Shown: positions 50,592 through 61,793 of the stretch, one piece after another
Numbering within the stretch: position 1 is the first letter of the stretch
Layout of the letters: every line of letters begins with the position of its first letter
Origin: Gemmatimonadota bacterium
Lineage (GTDB): Bacteria; Gemmatimonadota; Gemmatimonadetes; Gemmatimonadales; Gemmatimonadaceae
Assembly: GCA_003223455.1 (NCBI GenBank)
Contig: QHVE01000019.1
Span: 65,247 to 129,246 of the forward strand
Length of the DNA: 64,000 bases
Direction: 5' to 3'
Translations under genes and position numbers: made by a program
The notes under the pieces: model-generated
Database searches by the model: none
The model's input: only the letters and a program-made list of their open reading frames with translations
What the model was told of the DNA's origin: nothing

Positions 50592-51632
50592 GTGCGAGGA
50601 CTCACCATCTCGGCCCACGGCGGGCTCGATCGACTCGAGCTGCGCGACGATCTCGCGGTTCCCACGCTCGAGTCGGACACGCAGGTCCGCGTGCGCATTC
50701 TCGCCGCCGCGCTGAACCACCTCGATCTGTTCGTCGTCGGCGGACTGCCCAACGTGCGCATCGTGCCGCCGTGGATCCTCGGCTCGGATGCGATGGGGAC
50801 GATCGCGGAGGTGGGTGCCGCCGTGAGCGGGCTCGACATCGGCGATCGAGTGCTGATCAACCCCGGGCTGAGCGACCGCACGTGCGAATACTGTCGGTCG
50901 GGCGAGCAGCCGCTGTGTCCTCGGTTCGGCGTGCTCGGCGAGCACGTACCCGGCACGCTGACGGAGCAGATCGTGCTGCCAGCGGCGAACGTTCGCCGCG
51001 TGGCGTCCGACGCCGATCCGAACGAGAGCGCGGCATTCACTCTGTCGACGCTCACGGCGTGGCGAATGCTCGTGTCGCGCGCGCGCGTGACGCCGGGCGA
51101 GCACGTGCTCATCTGGGGGATCGGCGGCGGCGTCGCGCAGGCCTGCCTGCAGATCGCGAAGATGCTCGGTGCACACGTGACGGTGACGTCGGGGAGCGAT
51201 GCGAAGCTGGAGCGCGCCGCCGCGCTCGGCGCGGACGCGACGATCAACCACCGAGGCATCGACGTGGGCAGAGAGATGCGCGCGCGAACGGCGAAGCGCG
51301 GCGTCGACGTCGTGGTCGACTCGGTAGGGGAAGCGACGTGGACCCAGTCGCTCGGCGCGCTCGGGCGACGCGGACGGCTGGTGACATGCGGCGGCACATC
51401 CGGTCCGATGGTGACGACCGATGTGCGCCGGCTGTTCTGGAACCAGTGGAGCATCCTCGGCTCGACGATGGGGAACGACGCCGAGTTCGATGCCGTCGTG
51501 GAGCACTTCCGGGCGGGTCGACTCCGTCCACCGGTGGACGGCGTCTACGCGCTCGACGATGCGCGTGCGGCGTTCGAGCGGATGGCGAGCGGCGAGCAGT
51601 TCGGGAAGCTGGTGGTGCGGATCGCATCGTGA
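50592..51632 (+). CDS. Zinc-type medium-chain alcohol dehydrogenase/quinone reductase
   Basis: A 346-residue MDR-superfamily NAD(P)-dependent oxidoreductase, with a GTG start at 50592. The GroES-like N-domain has AALNHLDLFVVGGLP and LGSDAMGTIAEVG. The structural-zinc lobe keeps three Cys in CEYCRSGEQPLC; the first ligand of the usual four is an Asp here. The Rossmann part has LIWGIGGGVAQACLQIAKML and VDVVVDSVGEATW. The reaction is NAD(P)H-linked alcohol/aldehyde or enone reduction; the substrate cannot be inferred. The stop overlaps the start of a small zinc-ribbon gene. Confidence 0.9.
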   Translation: MRGLTISAHGGLDRLELRDDLAVPTLESDTQVRVRILAAALNHLDLFVVGGLPNVRIVPPWILGSDAMGTIAEVGAAVSGLDIGDRVLINPGLSDRTCEYCRSGEQPLCPRFGVLGEHVPGTLTEQIVLPAANVRRVASDADPNESAAFTLSTLTAWRMLVSRARVTPGEHVLIWGIGGGVAQACLQIAKMLGAHVTVTSGSDAKLERAAALGADATINHRGIDVGREMRARTAKRGVDVVVDSVGEATWTQSLGALGRRGRLVTCGGTSGPMVTTDVRRLFWNQWSILGSTMGNDAEFDAVVEHFRAGRLRPPVDGVYALDDARAAFERMASGEQFGKLVVRIAS

Positions 51633-51856
51633 GCGGCGAACACGCGCAGTACGAGCCGGCCGAACAGCAGACGATCCGCGACGCGGTGGCGGCGGGGGAG
51701 AAGCCCGTGTGCCCACGCGACGGCGCAACCATGACATCGCGGGCCATCGGCGGCGGCTCGTTCGGCCTCGGATACGCTCGCCGGAGGGAATGGCTGATGT
51801 GTCCGACGTGCAAGCGGTCGGTGATCTTCGATCGCCGACGGGGAACGCGAAACTGA
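51629..51856 (+). CDS. Small zinc-ribbon protein
   Basis: A 75-residue protein with a GTG start at 51629 that overlaps the dehydrogenase stop (GTGA). It has a helical start (QTIRDAVAAGEK) and a zinc-ribbon core with the pairs CPRDG and CPTCK separated by a Gly/Arg-rich turn (RAIGGGSFGLGYARRREW). Only three Cys are visible; the Asp after CPR may be the fourth ligand or the ribbon may be partial. It belongs to the dehydrogenase transcript and is followed by a nested palindromic element. Confidence 0.72.
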   Translation: MSGEHAQYEPAEQQTIRDAVAAGEKPVCPRDGATMTSRAIGGGSFGLGYARRREWLMCPTCKRSVIFDRRRGTRN

Positions 51857-51866
51857 ACGGCCGCTT

Positions 51867-52039
51867 CGAGTACCCAGTAGAACAGACGTAGCGAGTACCC
51901 AGACCCGGTCCGCCAGCTCCCCGAAGGCACCTCGACATCGCGACCCGGACGGAATCTCACTGCCGAGTCGCGGGCGGGCATTCCGGGAGCGTCCCACCGG
52001 TACCGCGTACTCGCTACGTCAGTCCGTACTCGGTACTCG
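51867..52039. repeat. Nested palindromic intergenic element (element 6), homologue of element 3
   Basis: Terminal inverted repeats 51867-51879 and 52027-52039 match at 12 of 13 positions, and the similarity continues inward for about 36 bp (GTACTCGCTACGTC on one side, its complement on the other). The interior shares long stretches with 25135-25198 and 25283-25318 but lacks the central hairpin of that copy. It fills the gap between the zinc-ribbon gene and the MscS-helix gene, both on the plus strand. Confidence 0.8.
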
Positions 52040-52077
52040 CCGTTGCAGTTATCATTCAGCACCTCCAATCCCCATCC

Positions 52078-52860
52078 ATGATCCAATCCTCCGCCATCGA
52101 CTTCGGAGATCGGTTGCAGGCGAGCTTCGCGCAGGTGTTCGGCGAGTTGCTGCCCGCGCTCGGCGGTGCGGTCGTCATCCTCTTCGCCGGCTATCTGCTC
52201 GCGAAGGTGCTGGAGAAGTTGACCGAGCGTTTCCTGCGACGCATTCGCTTCAACCGTCTGCTCGAGCGCGGTGGCGTGATGCAGGCCGTCGAGCGCTCGG
52301 GGTCGCACTTCAATCCGATCCGGGTGCTGTCGAACCTGGTGTTCTGGCTGGTGATGTTCGCCGTGATCCTCGTCGCGGCGAACGCGCTCGGGCTCGAGTC
52401 GCTGGCGAACGTCTTCGGGGAGCTCGTGAGCTACATCCCGAGCGTGATCGCCGCGATCATCATCATCCTCGCGGGGATCGTGCTCGGCGGGTTCGTCGGC
52501 GGTCTCATCTCCGCGTCCGCGGGTGCCCTGCACGGAGGTCGGGCGCTCGCGCGTGTCGGTCGCGGCGGCGTGATCCTGCTGGCCGTGTTCATGGCGCTGC
52601 AGGAGCTCGGCATCGCGACGGACATCGTGACGACGGCGTTCGCGATCCTGTTCGGAGCGATCGCGCTGGCGATGGCGCTCGCGTTCGGCCTCGGCAACCG
52701 AGAGCTGGCGGGCGAAGTGACGCGCGAGTGGTACGAGCAGTACCGTCGTGAGCGTGACGAGGCGCTGGCGCGGGAACGGGAGCTCGAGGCGCGCGACGAG
52801 GCGGAGATGGAGAGCGAGTTTCCGGACCAGCGGCCCGGCGGAATGCAGGGGAGCGAGTAG
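52078..52860 (+). CDS. Membrane protein with MscS-type conserved TM helices
   Basis: A 260-residue membrane protein of the conserved TM-helix family related to the pore helices of small-conductance mechanosensitive channels. Helices: ~25-45 (ALGGAVVILFAGYLLAKVL), ~88-108, ~115-145 (SYIPSVIAAIIIILAGIVLGG, then FVGGLISASAG) and ~190-205 (AILFGAIALAMALAFGLGN). The FGLGNRELAGEV end of the last helix is typical of the family. A charged Glu/Arg coiled coil forms the C-terminus. It lacks the MscS beta domain, so channel activity is unproven. Its own promoter would lie in or near element 6. Confidence 0.87.
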   Translation: MIQSSAIDFGDRLQASFAQVFGELLPALGGAVVILFAGYLLAKVLEKLTERFLRRIRFNRLLERGGVMQAVERSGSHFNPIRVLSNLVFWLVMFAVILVAANALGLESLANVFGELVSYIPSVIAAIIIILAGIVLGGFVGGLISASAGALHGGRALARVGRGGVILLAVFMALQELGIATDIVTTAFAILFGAIALAMALAFGLGNRELAGEVTREWYEQYRRERDEALARERELEARDEAEMESEFPDQRPGGMQGSE

Positions 52861-52904
52861 GCGCGCTTCGCGCGCCGTACGTCGCTTTCACGGTTTGACG
52901 TGTG

Positions 52905-52944
52905 CGGCCGGCCCCGGAGAGCTCCTGCGTCCCGAGGCCGGCCG
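52905..52944. repeat. 40-nt hairpin, second copy of the REP-like family
   Basis: A stem of 9 perfect pairs, one mismatch and 3 more pairs encloses a loop. It aligns with the hairpin at 1763-1802 without gaps at 35 of 40 positions, including AGCTxCTGC in the loop. It lies between converging genes, one base before the stop codon of the minus-strand membrane protein, and may serve both as terminator. Confidence 0.75.
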
Positions 52945-52945
52945 T

Positions 52946-54316
52946 CTAGCGATGAGCCGTCACTCCGTCAAACGGCTCGGGCGTCTCCCGCGCGATCTCT
53001 CCGGTCGTCGGAGCAGCGGTCCGGGTACGTACGGGCCACAGCAGCGCAGCCGCCGCCATCGAGATCGGGACGACCGTCATGCGCACCATGAACGATGCGT
53101 GAATCAGCGTGTGAGTGGGCACCACGAGCACCCACAATGCCGGCAGCAGTCCGATGGCACAGAGGAAGATCACGTCGCGGCCGGCGACGTCGTGCCGATG
53201 GCGCCACCCGCGGGCGACGCCCAGGAACCAGCCGATCACCAGTGCCCAGACCAGCACCCTTGCGGCGGCGCGATGCCATTCTGTCAACGCGAACATTCGA
53301 CTCACGAGCTGGACGTAGGGTACCAACAGACCCGGGATGCCGTCCCGGGGCGCGGGGACGGCCATGTAGCCGCCGAGTCGGTTCATGAATGCAGAACCGG
53401 CGGCCGGTTCCGCGAACAGCGCCGCGAGAATCTGCTTGATCACGACGGTGATCACGCCGCCGACGCCGAACGCGCCCAGCGCCACGAGGGCAACCACGCG
53501 CGCGTCGATCGCTGAGGGTCGTGACTCGTCGCGAACCGCTGCGAGCACGAGCGCGGCGAGCCATGCACTGGCGATCGGGAGTTGACCGGTGAACGCCTCG
53601 AAGAAGACCACGACGGCGCCGAACACCGCGGAATAGGGGAGCAGCGCGCCGAGATCAGCGCTCAGTGCGGGTCGGAAGACCAGGATGGCAAGCGCGAGCA
53701 GCAGGGCTGCGTCGCCCGGCGCGTGCGAGAGGCCGGGGTCGAAGTACGGGACCCCCCAAAAGAAGGCCGCCGCACCGGCGATCGCGAGCCCGGTCCGACG
53801 ACTGTGCGAGCGAGCGCGAAGCGCAGCGGCAGTGAGCACCACGATCGAGATGCAGACGCTGATGAGCAGCAGTCGACGCACGTGTGCCAGGTTCATGACC
53901 TGAAGTCCGAACCCCACCGGGACCATGTAGCCATGCCAGTAGCGCGAATAGCGATAGTTGGTCATGGAGTCCCGGCTGGCCCCGTCGACCGTGAGGGCCT
54001 TGAGGGTCCCGCAGGAGAGGTTCTCTCCCACGTCCGCTCGAAGGAACGACCAGCGCGGCGCGAGTGCCCGCGAGACACGCGACGAATCGGGGGCGGACAG
54101 CAGCTGCAGCACCGCGCAGTCGTTGTACTGGTGCCATCCGTGGCGGATGTCGCGTCTCCGGTATTCCTCGAGGCCGAGATCGCCCGTCGCGAACGCGGCG
54201 CGAATGCGATCGCCTACCCCGACGGGATCGTAGGGCGTGATCAGCATCAGCCCGAGGAAGATCGCGTTCACGATCAGAATGCTGCCAAGCATCCGGGCGA
54301 TGGCGCGGCCGATCAT
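52946..54316 (-). CDS. Polytopic membrane protein of unknown function
   Basis: A 456-residue protein with about nine or ten membrane helices. The first (LGSILIVNAIFLGLMLIT) is followed by an ~120-residue external segment with conserved-looking RHGWHQYNDCAVLQLL and NYRYSRYWHGY, then a series of helices from about residue 140 onward (LLLISVCISIVVLTAAALRA, AFFWGVPYFDP, ALGAFGVGGVITVVIKQIL). The topology, a large periplasmic loop after helix 1, resembles GT-C glycosyltransferases and related lipid-linked-sugar enzymes, but I see no definite catalytic motif. It starts with ATG at 54316, divergent from gyrA. Confidence 0.72.
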   Translation of the reverse strand: MIGRAIARMLGSILIVNAIFLGLMLITPYDPVGVGDRIRAAFATGDLGLEEYRRRDIRHGWHQYNDCAVLQLLSAPDSSRVSRALAPRWSFLRADVGENLSCGTLKALTVDGASRDSMTNYRYSRYWHGYMVPVGFGLQVMNLAHVRRLLLISVCISIVVLTAAALRARSHSRRTGLAIAGAAAFFWGVPYFDPGLSHAPGDAALLLALAILVFRPALSADLGALLPYSAVFGAVVVFFEAFTGQLPIASAWLAALVLAAVRDESRPSAIDARVVALVALGAFGVGGVITVVIKQILAALFAEPAAGSAFMNRLGGYMAVPAPRDGIPGLLVPYVQLVSRMFALTEWHRAAARVLVWALVIGWFLGVARGWRHRHDVAGRDVIFLCAIGLLPALWVLVVPTHTLIHASFMVRMTVVPISMAAAALLWPVRTRTAAPTTGEIARETPEPFDGVTAHR

Positions 54317-54629
54317 GATCCTGCTCCTCCCAGGCTGAGTGCGGGCCCCAAGACCGGGCTGGGTCGGGGTGATCGTAGCTGAAGACGTCGTGCCGAGCGA
54401 CCGCCGGCGTCCCCGACGCGCATCGGTTTGGGGCGTTCGCCAAGCCCCGAAAATGCCCCGAAGAGGCCTCTCCTCGCCGACCTCAGACCAGGCTGCCGAT
54501 GCGGTCCTCTAATTCATTGAGCGATATAGACTTACGGAACGCGTACAACCTTGATTTTCCGCCGCCGAATGGGTAAGTTGCACAGTCTGCACCACCTGTC
54601 GCCCACGCCCCGCCAATGCGTCGTTCCCA
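54317..54629. other. Intergenic region upstream of gyrA
   Basis: A 313-bp gap between divergent starts. It holds a candidate gyrA promoter at 54551-54579 and an AT-richer patch at 54510-54560. No tRNA, small gene or strong hairpin is seen elsewhere in it. Confidence 0.5.
54551..54579 (+). promoter_or_regulatory. Candidate gyrA promoter
   Basis: TTGATT (54551-54556) and TAAGTT (54574-54579) are spaced by 17 bp, 50 bp before the gyrA start. The -10 is a weak match. Confidence 0.4.
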
Positions 54630-57155
<2,526 letters not shown>

Positions 57156-57177
57156 CTCCTCGCTCCCTTGGGAAGGC

Positions 57178-57207
57178 GACGGCCCCGGCGCATGCGCCGG
57201 GGCCGTC
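57178..57207. terminator. Perfect 30-bp palindrome, gyrA terminator
   Basis: The two 15-nt halves (57178-57192 and 57193-57207) are exact complements, giving a very stable GC hairpin 22 nt past the gyrA stop. No T-run follows. Confidence 0.78.
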
Positions 57208-57277
57208 GTGCATCCGCCATCGACTTTCCGGCCCTCGTCCTGGACGGTAGCTTGAGCGGTACCTCCTCCCGTCGCCT

Positions 57278-58561
57278 GTGCAGTCTTCGTACGTGAGCCA
57301 CCCCACGGAGCCGATGACGCTCCCGGCCGTCCCCAGTGCCATGGGGATGACGGTCGAGCTGCCGGTATCCACCCCGGAGCTGGAAGAGACGCTGCACCGC
57401 GACCGGGAGTCGCTCGTGCGCGACGCGCTGCTCTGGCAGCGCTGGGTGCGCTACGCCGGCCTGCTCGCCCTCGTGGCCCTCGCGCTCGTGCTCGGGGAGC
57501 GCTCCAATCGGGACATGCTGATCCCGGTCGCGTCGGTCTCGCTGGCGTACGTCCTGTGCGTCGCGCTCACCGGCGAGCGAATCCGACGGGCCGAAACGGT
57601 GCACGCGAGCCGGCTGCCGGCCCTGCTCGTCACGGCGGACGTGCTCGCGCTCGCGTCGCTCGTGTGGCTCACGGGAAGCCCGGCGGTCGCCTCGCGCCTG
57701 CTGCTCGGCGCGCTGCTCGTCGTGCAGCTCGCGGTGTTCTACTTCGGTTGGGGGCTCGGCATCTACGCCGCGGTCCTCTCGGCGCTCGGGTACATCGCGA
57801 TCACGCTCGTGCTGCCTCCGCAGATGCCGGGTGCGGTGCCCGTGCTGCGCGACGTCGCCTTCACCGTGGGACTGTTCACGCTCGTCAGCGCGGTGCTCAT
57901 CTCCGCGTACGGCAGCTTCCGCGAGCGCATGAACCGGCTGCGGTTGTTCTGCAAGCTGGTCGAGGACGGCGACCTGCACCCCGTGCTCGACCTGGGGATG
58001 GACAAGCGTCCCGACGATCTGACGCTGCTCGCCCAGAGCTTCGAATCGATGCGCGCTCGACTCGGAGAGCAGATCGGCACCGATCCGCTCACGGGGTGTC
58101 TCAACCGCCGAGCGCTCGAGACGCGGCTGCGGACCGAGCTGCGCCAGGCGAAGCGGCGCGCGAATACGCTCGCCGTGCTGGCGATCGATCTCGATCACTT
58201 CAAGGAGATCAACGACACGCATGGCCATCCCTTCGGCGATCTCGTGCTGAGCGGCCTGGCGAACATCATGAAGGAGACGGCCCGCGACACCGACGCCGTC
58301 GCGCGACTGGGGGGAGACGAGTTCATCGTGGTGCTTCCCGACACGGGATGGGAGGGCGCCCTCACCTTCGCCGAGCGCATCCGCCGACGCGTGGACGAGA
58401 CGACGTTCACCTCGCCGAGAGCGTCGATGCGCATCACGATCTCGGTCGGCGTCGCACTGGCACGCGGTACCGACCCCGTTTCGGCGGCGGGGCTGATGCA
58501 GGAAGCGGATCAATCGCTCTACAAGGCGAAGAGCGGAGGGCGAAATCGTGTCTTCGCTTGA
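57278..58561 (+). CDS. Membrane-bound GGDEF diguanylate cyclase
   Basis: A 427-residue protein. About six membrane helices occupy residues ~60-210, then a short linker and a complete GGDEF domain at ~265-427. The active-site GGDEF is at 345-349, the inhibitory RxxD site is RDTD at 336-339, and DPLTGCLNRRAL, IDLDHFKEIND and SVGVALARG are intact, so it should make cyclic di-GMP and be product-inhibited. No partner sensor domain beyond the membrane part is visible. The GTG start at 57278 is uncertain (ATG at 57314 also possible). The end overlaps the next gene by 14 bp. Confidence 0.92.
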   Translation: MQSSYVSHPTEPMTLPAVPSAMGMTVELPVSTPELEETLHRDRESLVRDALLWQRWVRYAGLLALVALALVLGERSNRDMLIPVASVSLAYVLCVALTGERIRRAETVHASRLPALLVTADVLALASLVWLTGSPAVASRLLLGALLVVQLAVFYFGWGLGIYAAVLSALGYIAITLVLPPQMPGAVPVLRDVAFTVGLFTLVSAVLISAYGSFRERMNRLRLFCKLVEDGDLHPVLDLGMDKRPDDLTLLAQSFESMRARLGEQIGTDPLTGCLNRRALETRLRTELRQAKRRANTLAVLAIDLDHFKEINDTHGHPFGDLVLSGLANIMKETARDTDAVARLGGDEFIVVLPDTGWEGALTFAERIRRRVDETTFTSPRASMRITISVGVALARGTDPVSAAGLMQEADQSLYKAKSGGRNRVFA

Positions 58562-59537
58562 TATCGCCGCGCCCCGCACCGCGCTGATCACACTGGCCGA
58601 GCTCGAGCGCGCCGCGGCACGCATCGCCCCGGTGGCGGTACGCACGCCGCTGCTCCCGTTCGATCACGCGTCCGAGCTGCTCGGCGCCGAGATCTGGGTC
58701 AAGCCCGAGATGCTGCAGCGGAGCGGCGCCTTCAAGTTCCGCGGCGCGTACAACTTCCTCGCCCAGCTCGGAGAAGCGGAGCGTCGGCGCGGTGTCGTCG
58801 CCCCCTCGTCGGGCAACCATGCGCAGGCGGTGGCGATGGCGGCGCGGATGTTCGGCGTGCCCGCGGTCGCGGTGATGCCGACGACGGTGACGGCCGCGAA
58901 GCGCGCCGGCGCCGAACGGCTGGGGGCGCGCATCGAGCTCGCCGGCACGACGACGCAGCATCGGTGGGAGCGCGCGGTGGAGCTCGTGGAGCGCGAGGGT
59001 CTCACGATGGTGCCACCGTACGACCATCCGTGGATCGTCGCGGGGCAGGGGACCGTCGGACTGGAGATCGCCGACGACATGCCCGACGTCGGCACGGTGC
59101 TCGTGCCCGTCGGCGGCGGCGGGTTGAGCGCGGGCACGGCTGCGGCGATCAAGCTGCGTGCGCCGCACGCGCGCGTCGTCGGTGTAGAGCCCGCGGGCGC
59201 GGCGAAGCTCACGCGCGCTCGCGAGGCCGGCCGGCCGGTGCAGCTCGGGAGCACGTCGGGGCTGGCCGACGGCCTGCTCGCCGTGGCGGTCGGCGATCTC
59301 CCGTTCGCGCATCACGCGGCGTACGTCGACGAGGTGGTGACGGTGGAGGACGGCGCGCTGCGCGGCGCGATGCGCGCGCTGTTCGACCGTCTGAAGCTCG
59401 TCGCCGAACCGAGTGGCGCGATCGCCGTGGCGGCGCTGCTCGAGGGTGTCGTCGCGCCGCGCGGACGCACGGTCGCGGTGCTCAGCGGCGGCAACATCGA
59501 GTGGACCGGCGTCGCCGCGCTGCTCGCGGAGACGTGA
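58548..59537 (+). CDS. PLP-dependent threonine/serine dehydratase-like enzyme
   Basis: A 329-residue fold-type II PLP enzyme. The PLP Lys lies in SGAFKFRGAYNFL, the phosphate-binding loop is VPVGGGGLSAG, and SSGNHAQAVA is the substrate Asn/Ser loop. There is no C-terminal ACT domain, so it is like catabolic TdcB, threonine deaminase or serine racemase, converting Thr or Ser to 2-oxo acids and ammonia. The GTG start at 58548 overlaps the GGDEF gene by 14 bp, so translation is coupled, although a functional link to cyclic di-GMP is not evident. Confidence 0.92.
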   Translation: MSSLDIAAPRTALITLAELERAAARIAPVAVRTPLLPFDHASELLGAEIWVKPEMLQRSGAFKFRGAYNFLAQLGEAERRRGVVAPSSGNHAQAVAMAARMFGVPAVAVMPTTVTAAKRAGAERLGARIELAGTTTQHRWERAVELVEREGLTMVPPYDHPWIVAGQGTVGLEIADDMPDVGTVLVPVGGGGLSAGTAAAIKLRAPHARVVGVEPAGAAKLTRAREAGRPVQLGSTSGLADGLLAVAVGDLPFAHHAAYVDEVVTVEDGALRGAMRALFDRLKLVAEPSGAIAVAALLEGVVAPRGRTVAVLSGGNIEWTGVAALLAET

Positions 59538-59541
59538 CGCG

Positions 59542-60588
59542 ATGAACCGCTGTCCGGCGTGCGGCAAGGTCTACGACGACGAAGCGCGCTTCTGCACGCG
59601 GGACGGGAGCAAGCTCGTCACCGTCGTGGAGCGAGGCGCCGTGCGCGGGACGGTCGCCGGCAGAGCCGAGCCGCCGACGGCCGTGACGCACGGCAACCTC
59701 ACCGGTCGTGTGCTCGACGGCCGGTATCGGATCGAGCGGAAGGTGGGCGAGGGCGGAATGTCGTTCGTCTATCTCGCGAACGACGTCGCATCGGACGAGC
59801 TCTACGCGATCAAGGTGCTCTCCGCGGCGCTGTCGAGCGACGTGAACGCGATGGCGCGACTGCGCCGCGAGGCCAGCCTCGGCATGCGCCTCGCGCACCC
59901 GAACGTGTGTCACATCATCCGGCTCGGCGAGACGCCCGACGGGCTCGTGTACGTCGTGATGCCGTACGTCGAGGGCGAGGTGCTCTCGGATCGGAACAAT
60001 CGGCTGGGCACGCTGCCGATCGAGGACGTCGTGCGCTACGTGCGCGACATCGCCGCGGGGCTGCACGTCGCGCACGAGCTCAAGATCGTGCACCGCGATC
60101 TGAAGCCGGAGAACGTGATGATCTGTCCGCTCCCCGGCGGCGGCGAGCGCGCGGTGGTGATGGACTTCGGCCTCGCCAAGGAGCGGCGTGCGGACGCCGA
60201 GCTGCAGAAGCTCACGGCCACGGGGATCATCCTCGGCACGCCGGAGTTCATGAGCCCCGAGCAGCTGCGCGGCAGGCCACTGGATCCACGCACCGACGTG
60301 TACTCGCTCTCGCTCATGACGTACGAGATGCTGACGGGCAAGCTCCCGTTCACTGGACGGACGCAGCAGGAGATGATGATCGCGCGACTGCGCAGCGATC
60401 CCATGCCGCTGCGCCAGGCGGCACCGAGGCTCGGACTGGAGGCGGTGGAGCGCGTGCTGCAGAAGGCGATGCAGCGCGACCCCGGCGATCGCTATCAGAC
60501 CGCGCCGGAGTTCGCGACGGCGCTCGCCGGAGCGGCGAAGGTCGATGGCGAGGAGACGAGCCGACTCGGGCGCTTCTTCGCGCGCTGA
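59542..60588 (+). CDS. Ser/Thr protein kinase with N-terminal zinc ribbon
   Basis: A 348-residue kinase of the Hanks (PknB) type. The first 25 residues form a zinc-ribbon-like unit (CPACGKVYDDEARFCTRDG). The kinase domain, ~57-330, has the Gly-rich loop GEGGMSFVYLA, the ATP-binding Lys in YAIKVL, catalytic HRDLKPENV, DFGLA and the activation-segment GTPEFMSPEQ. It lacks a membrane segment or sensor domain beyond the ribbon and ends in a short Ala/Arg tail. It begins 4 bp after the deaminase stop and is followed after 19 bp by the dehydrogenase lipoprotein. Substrates are unknown. Confidence 0.93.
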   Translation: MNRCPACGKVYDDEARFCTRDGSKLVTVVERGAVRGTVAGRAEPPTAVTHGNLTGRVLDGRYRIERKVGEGGMSFVYLANDVASDELYAIKVLSAALSSDVNAMARLRREASLGMRLAHPNVCHIIRLGETPDGLVYVVMPYVEGEVLSDRNNRLGTLPIEDVVRYVRDIAAGLHVAHELKIVHRDLKPENVMICPLPGGGERAVVMDFGLAKERRADAELQKLTATGIILGTPEFMSPEQLRGRPLDPRTDVYSLSLMTYEMLTGKLPFTGRTQQEMMIARLRSDPMPLRQAAPRLGLEAVERVLQKAMQRDPGDRYQTAPEFATALAGAAKVDGEETSRLGRFFAR

Positions 60589-60607
60589 ACGCAGAGTGGA
60601 GGACAGG

Positions 60608-61789
60608 ATGCGAAGACGGATCAGCGCATCGGGCATGATGGGTGTACGCGGCGCAGGTCTCGTCGCGATGCTCGCCGGCCTCGCCTGTAGCGGCGGGAGT
60701 GGCAGCGGCAGCGAGCCGATCACGATCGCGCCCGGGGACACGGGACGCACGACGACGCTCGACGGTCGCCTCATCGTGCCGGCCGGACTGAAGGTCACCT
60801 ACTTCGTGCGCGATCTTTCAGGCGTACGATTCATGGCGGTCGCGCCGGACGGGGCGCTGTACGCCAGCCAGCCCGGTCGCGGACGCGTCGTGCGACTGCC
60901 CGACGCCAACCGCGACGGCGTGGCCGACAGCGTCGTCGTGGTCGTGTCGGGGTTGAACCAGCCGCACGGTCTCGCGTTTCACAAGGGCGCCCTCTACGTG
61001 GCGGCGACGGACGGAGCGGTGCGCGTGCCGCTCGGCGCCGACGGGAAGGCGACGGGCGTTCCCGTGTACGTGAACCGATACTCCAGCGGGGGCGGGCACT
61101 GGACGCGGACGATCGTATTCGGCGCCGACAGCGCGATGTACGTGTCGGTCGGCTCGTCCTGCAATCTCTGCGTCGAGCAGTCCAGCGACCGCGCCGCGGT
61201 ACTGCGATTCAACGAAGACGGCTCGGGAAAGCGTGTGTTCGCGTCCGGGCTGCGCAACGCCGTGGGCCTCGCGGTGGAGCCGCAGTCGGGCGCGCTCTGG
61301 GCGTCGCAGAACGAGCGCGACAACCTGCCACCGAACCACGAGGACCTGCCGCCGGAAGAGATCAACATCCTCACGGACGGCGCCGACTACGGCTGGCCGT
61401 ACTGCTACGGCGACCGCGTACCGAACCCGGAGTACAACGACGCCCCCCGGTGCAGCCAAACCGTACCTCCGGCCGCCAAGCTGCACGCGCACTCCGCGCC
61501 GCTCGGCATGACCTTCCTGGCGCGCGCGTCCGCTTTGCCGGACGAGTATCGCAGCGACCTCCTCGTCGCCTACCACGGCTCGTGGAACCGCGACACGCCG
61601 ACCGGCGCCAAGGTCGTTCGCGTCCACGTGAGCGGCGGCAAGCCCGGTGCGGTCGAGGACTTCATCACCGGATGGCAGCTCGCCGATGGCAGTCGGTGGG
61701 GCCGGCCAGTCGACGTGACGGTGGCGTCGGACGGAAGCGTGATGATCTCCGATGACGCCGCCGACGCGATCTACCGACTGTCGCGCTGA
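60608..61789 (+). CDS. PQQ-type sugar/sorbosone dehydrogenase lipoprotein
   Basis: A 393-residue lipoprotein from the ATG at 60608, which has a strong GGAGG ribosome-binding site. The signal ends in GLVAMLAGLAC. The mature part is a six-bladed beta-propeller of the soluble glucose dehydrogenase/L-sorbosone dehydrogenase family: LNQPHGLAFHKGALYVA, GLRNAVGLAVEPQSGALWAS, PEEINILTDGADYGWPYCYG and VAYHGSWNRDTPTGAKV are typical. It would oxidise a sugar in the periplasm with PQQ. PQQ synthesis genes are not in the window. A 69-bp piece (61374-61442) is copied exactly into the next gene. Confidence 0.88.
   Translation: MRRRISASGMMGVRGAGLVAMLAGLACSGGSGSGSEPITIAPGDTGRTTTLDGRLIVPAGLKVTYFVRDLSGVRFMAVAPDGALYASQPGRGRVVRLPDANRDGVADSVVVVVSGLNQPHGLAFHKGALYVAATDGAVRVPLGADGKATGVPVYVNRYSSGGGHWTRTIVFGADSAMYVSVGSSCNLCVEQSSDRAAVLRFNEDGSGKRVFASGLRNAVGLAVEPQSGALWASQNERDNLPPNHEDLPPEEINILTDGADYGWPYCYGDRVPNPEYNDAPRCSQTVPPAAKLHAHSAPLGMTFLARASALPDEYRSDLLVAYHGSWNRDTPTGAKVVRVHVSGGKPGAVEDFITGWQLADGSRWGRPVDVTVASDGSVMISDDAADAIYRLSR
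61374..61442 (+). repeat. 69-bp exact direct repeat, copy A
   Basis: Identical over 69 bp to 62375-62443, 1001 bp away. Here it is in frame and encodes the conserved DGADYGWPYCYGDRVPNP part of the dehydrogenase, so this is the source copy. Confidence 0.95.
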
Positions 61790-61793
61790 GCGA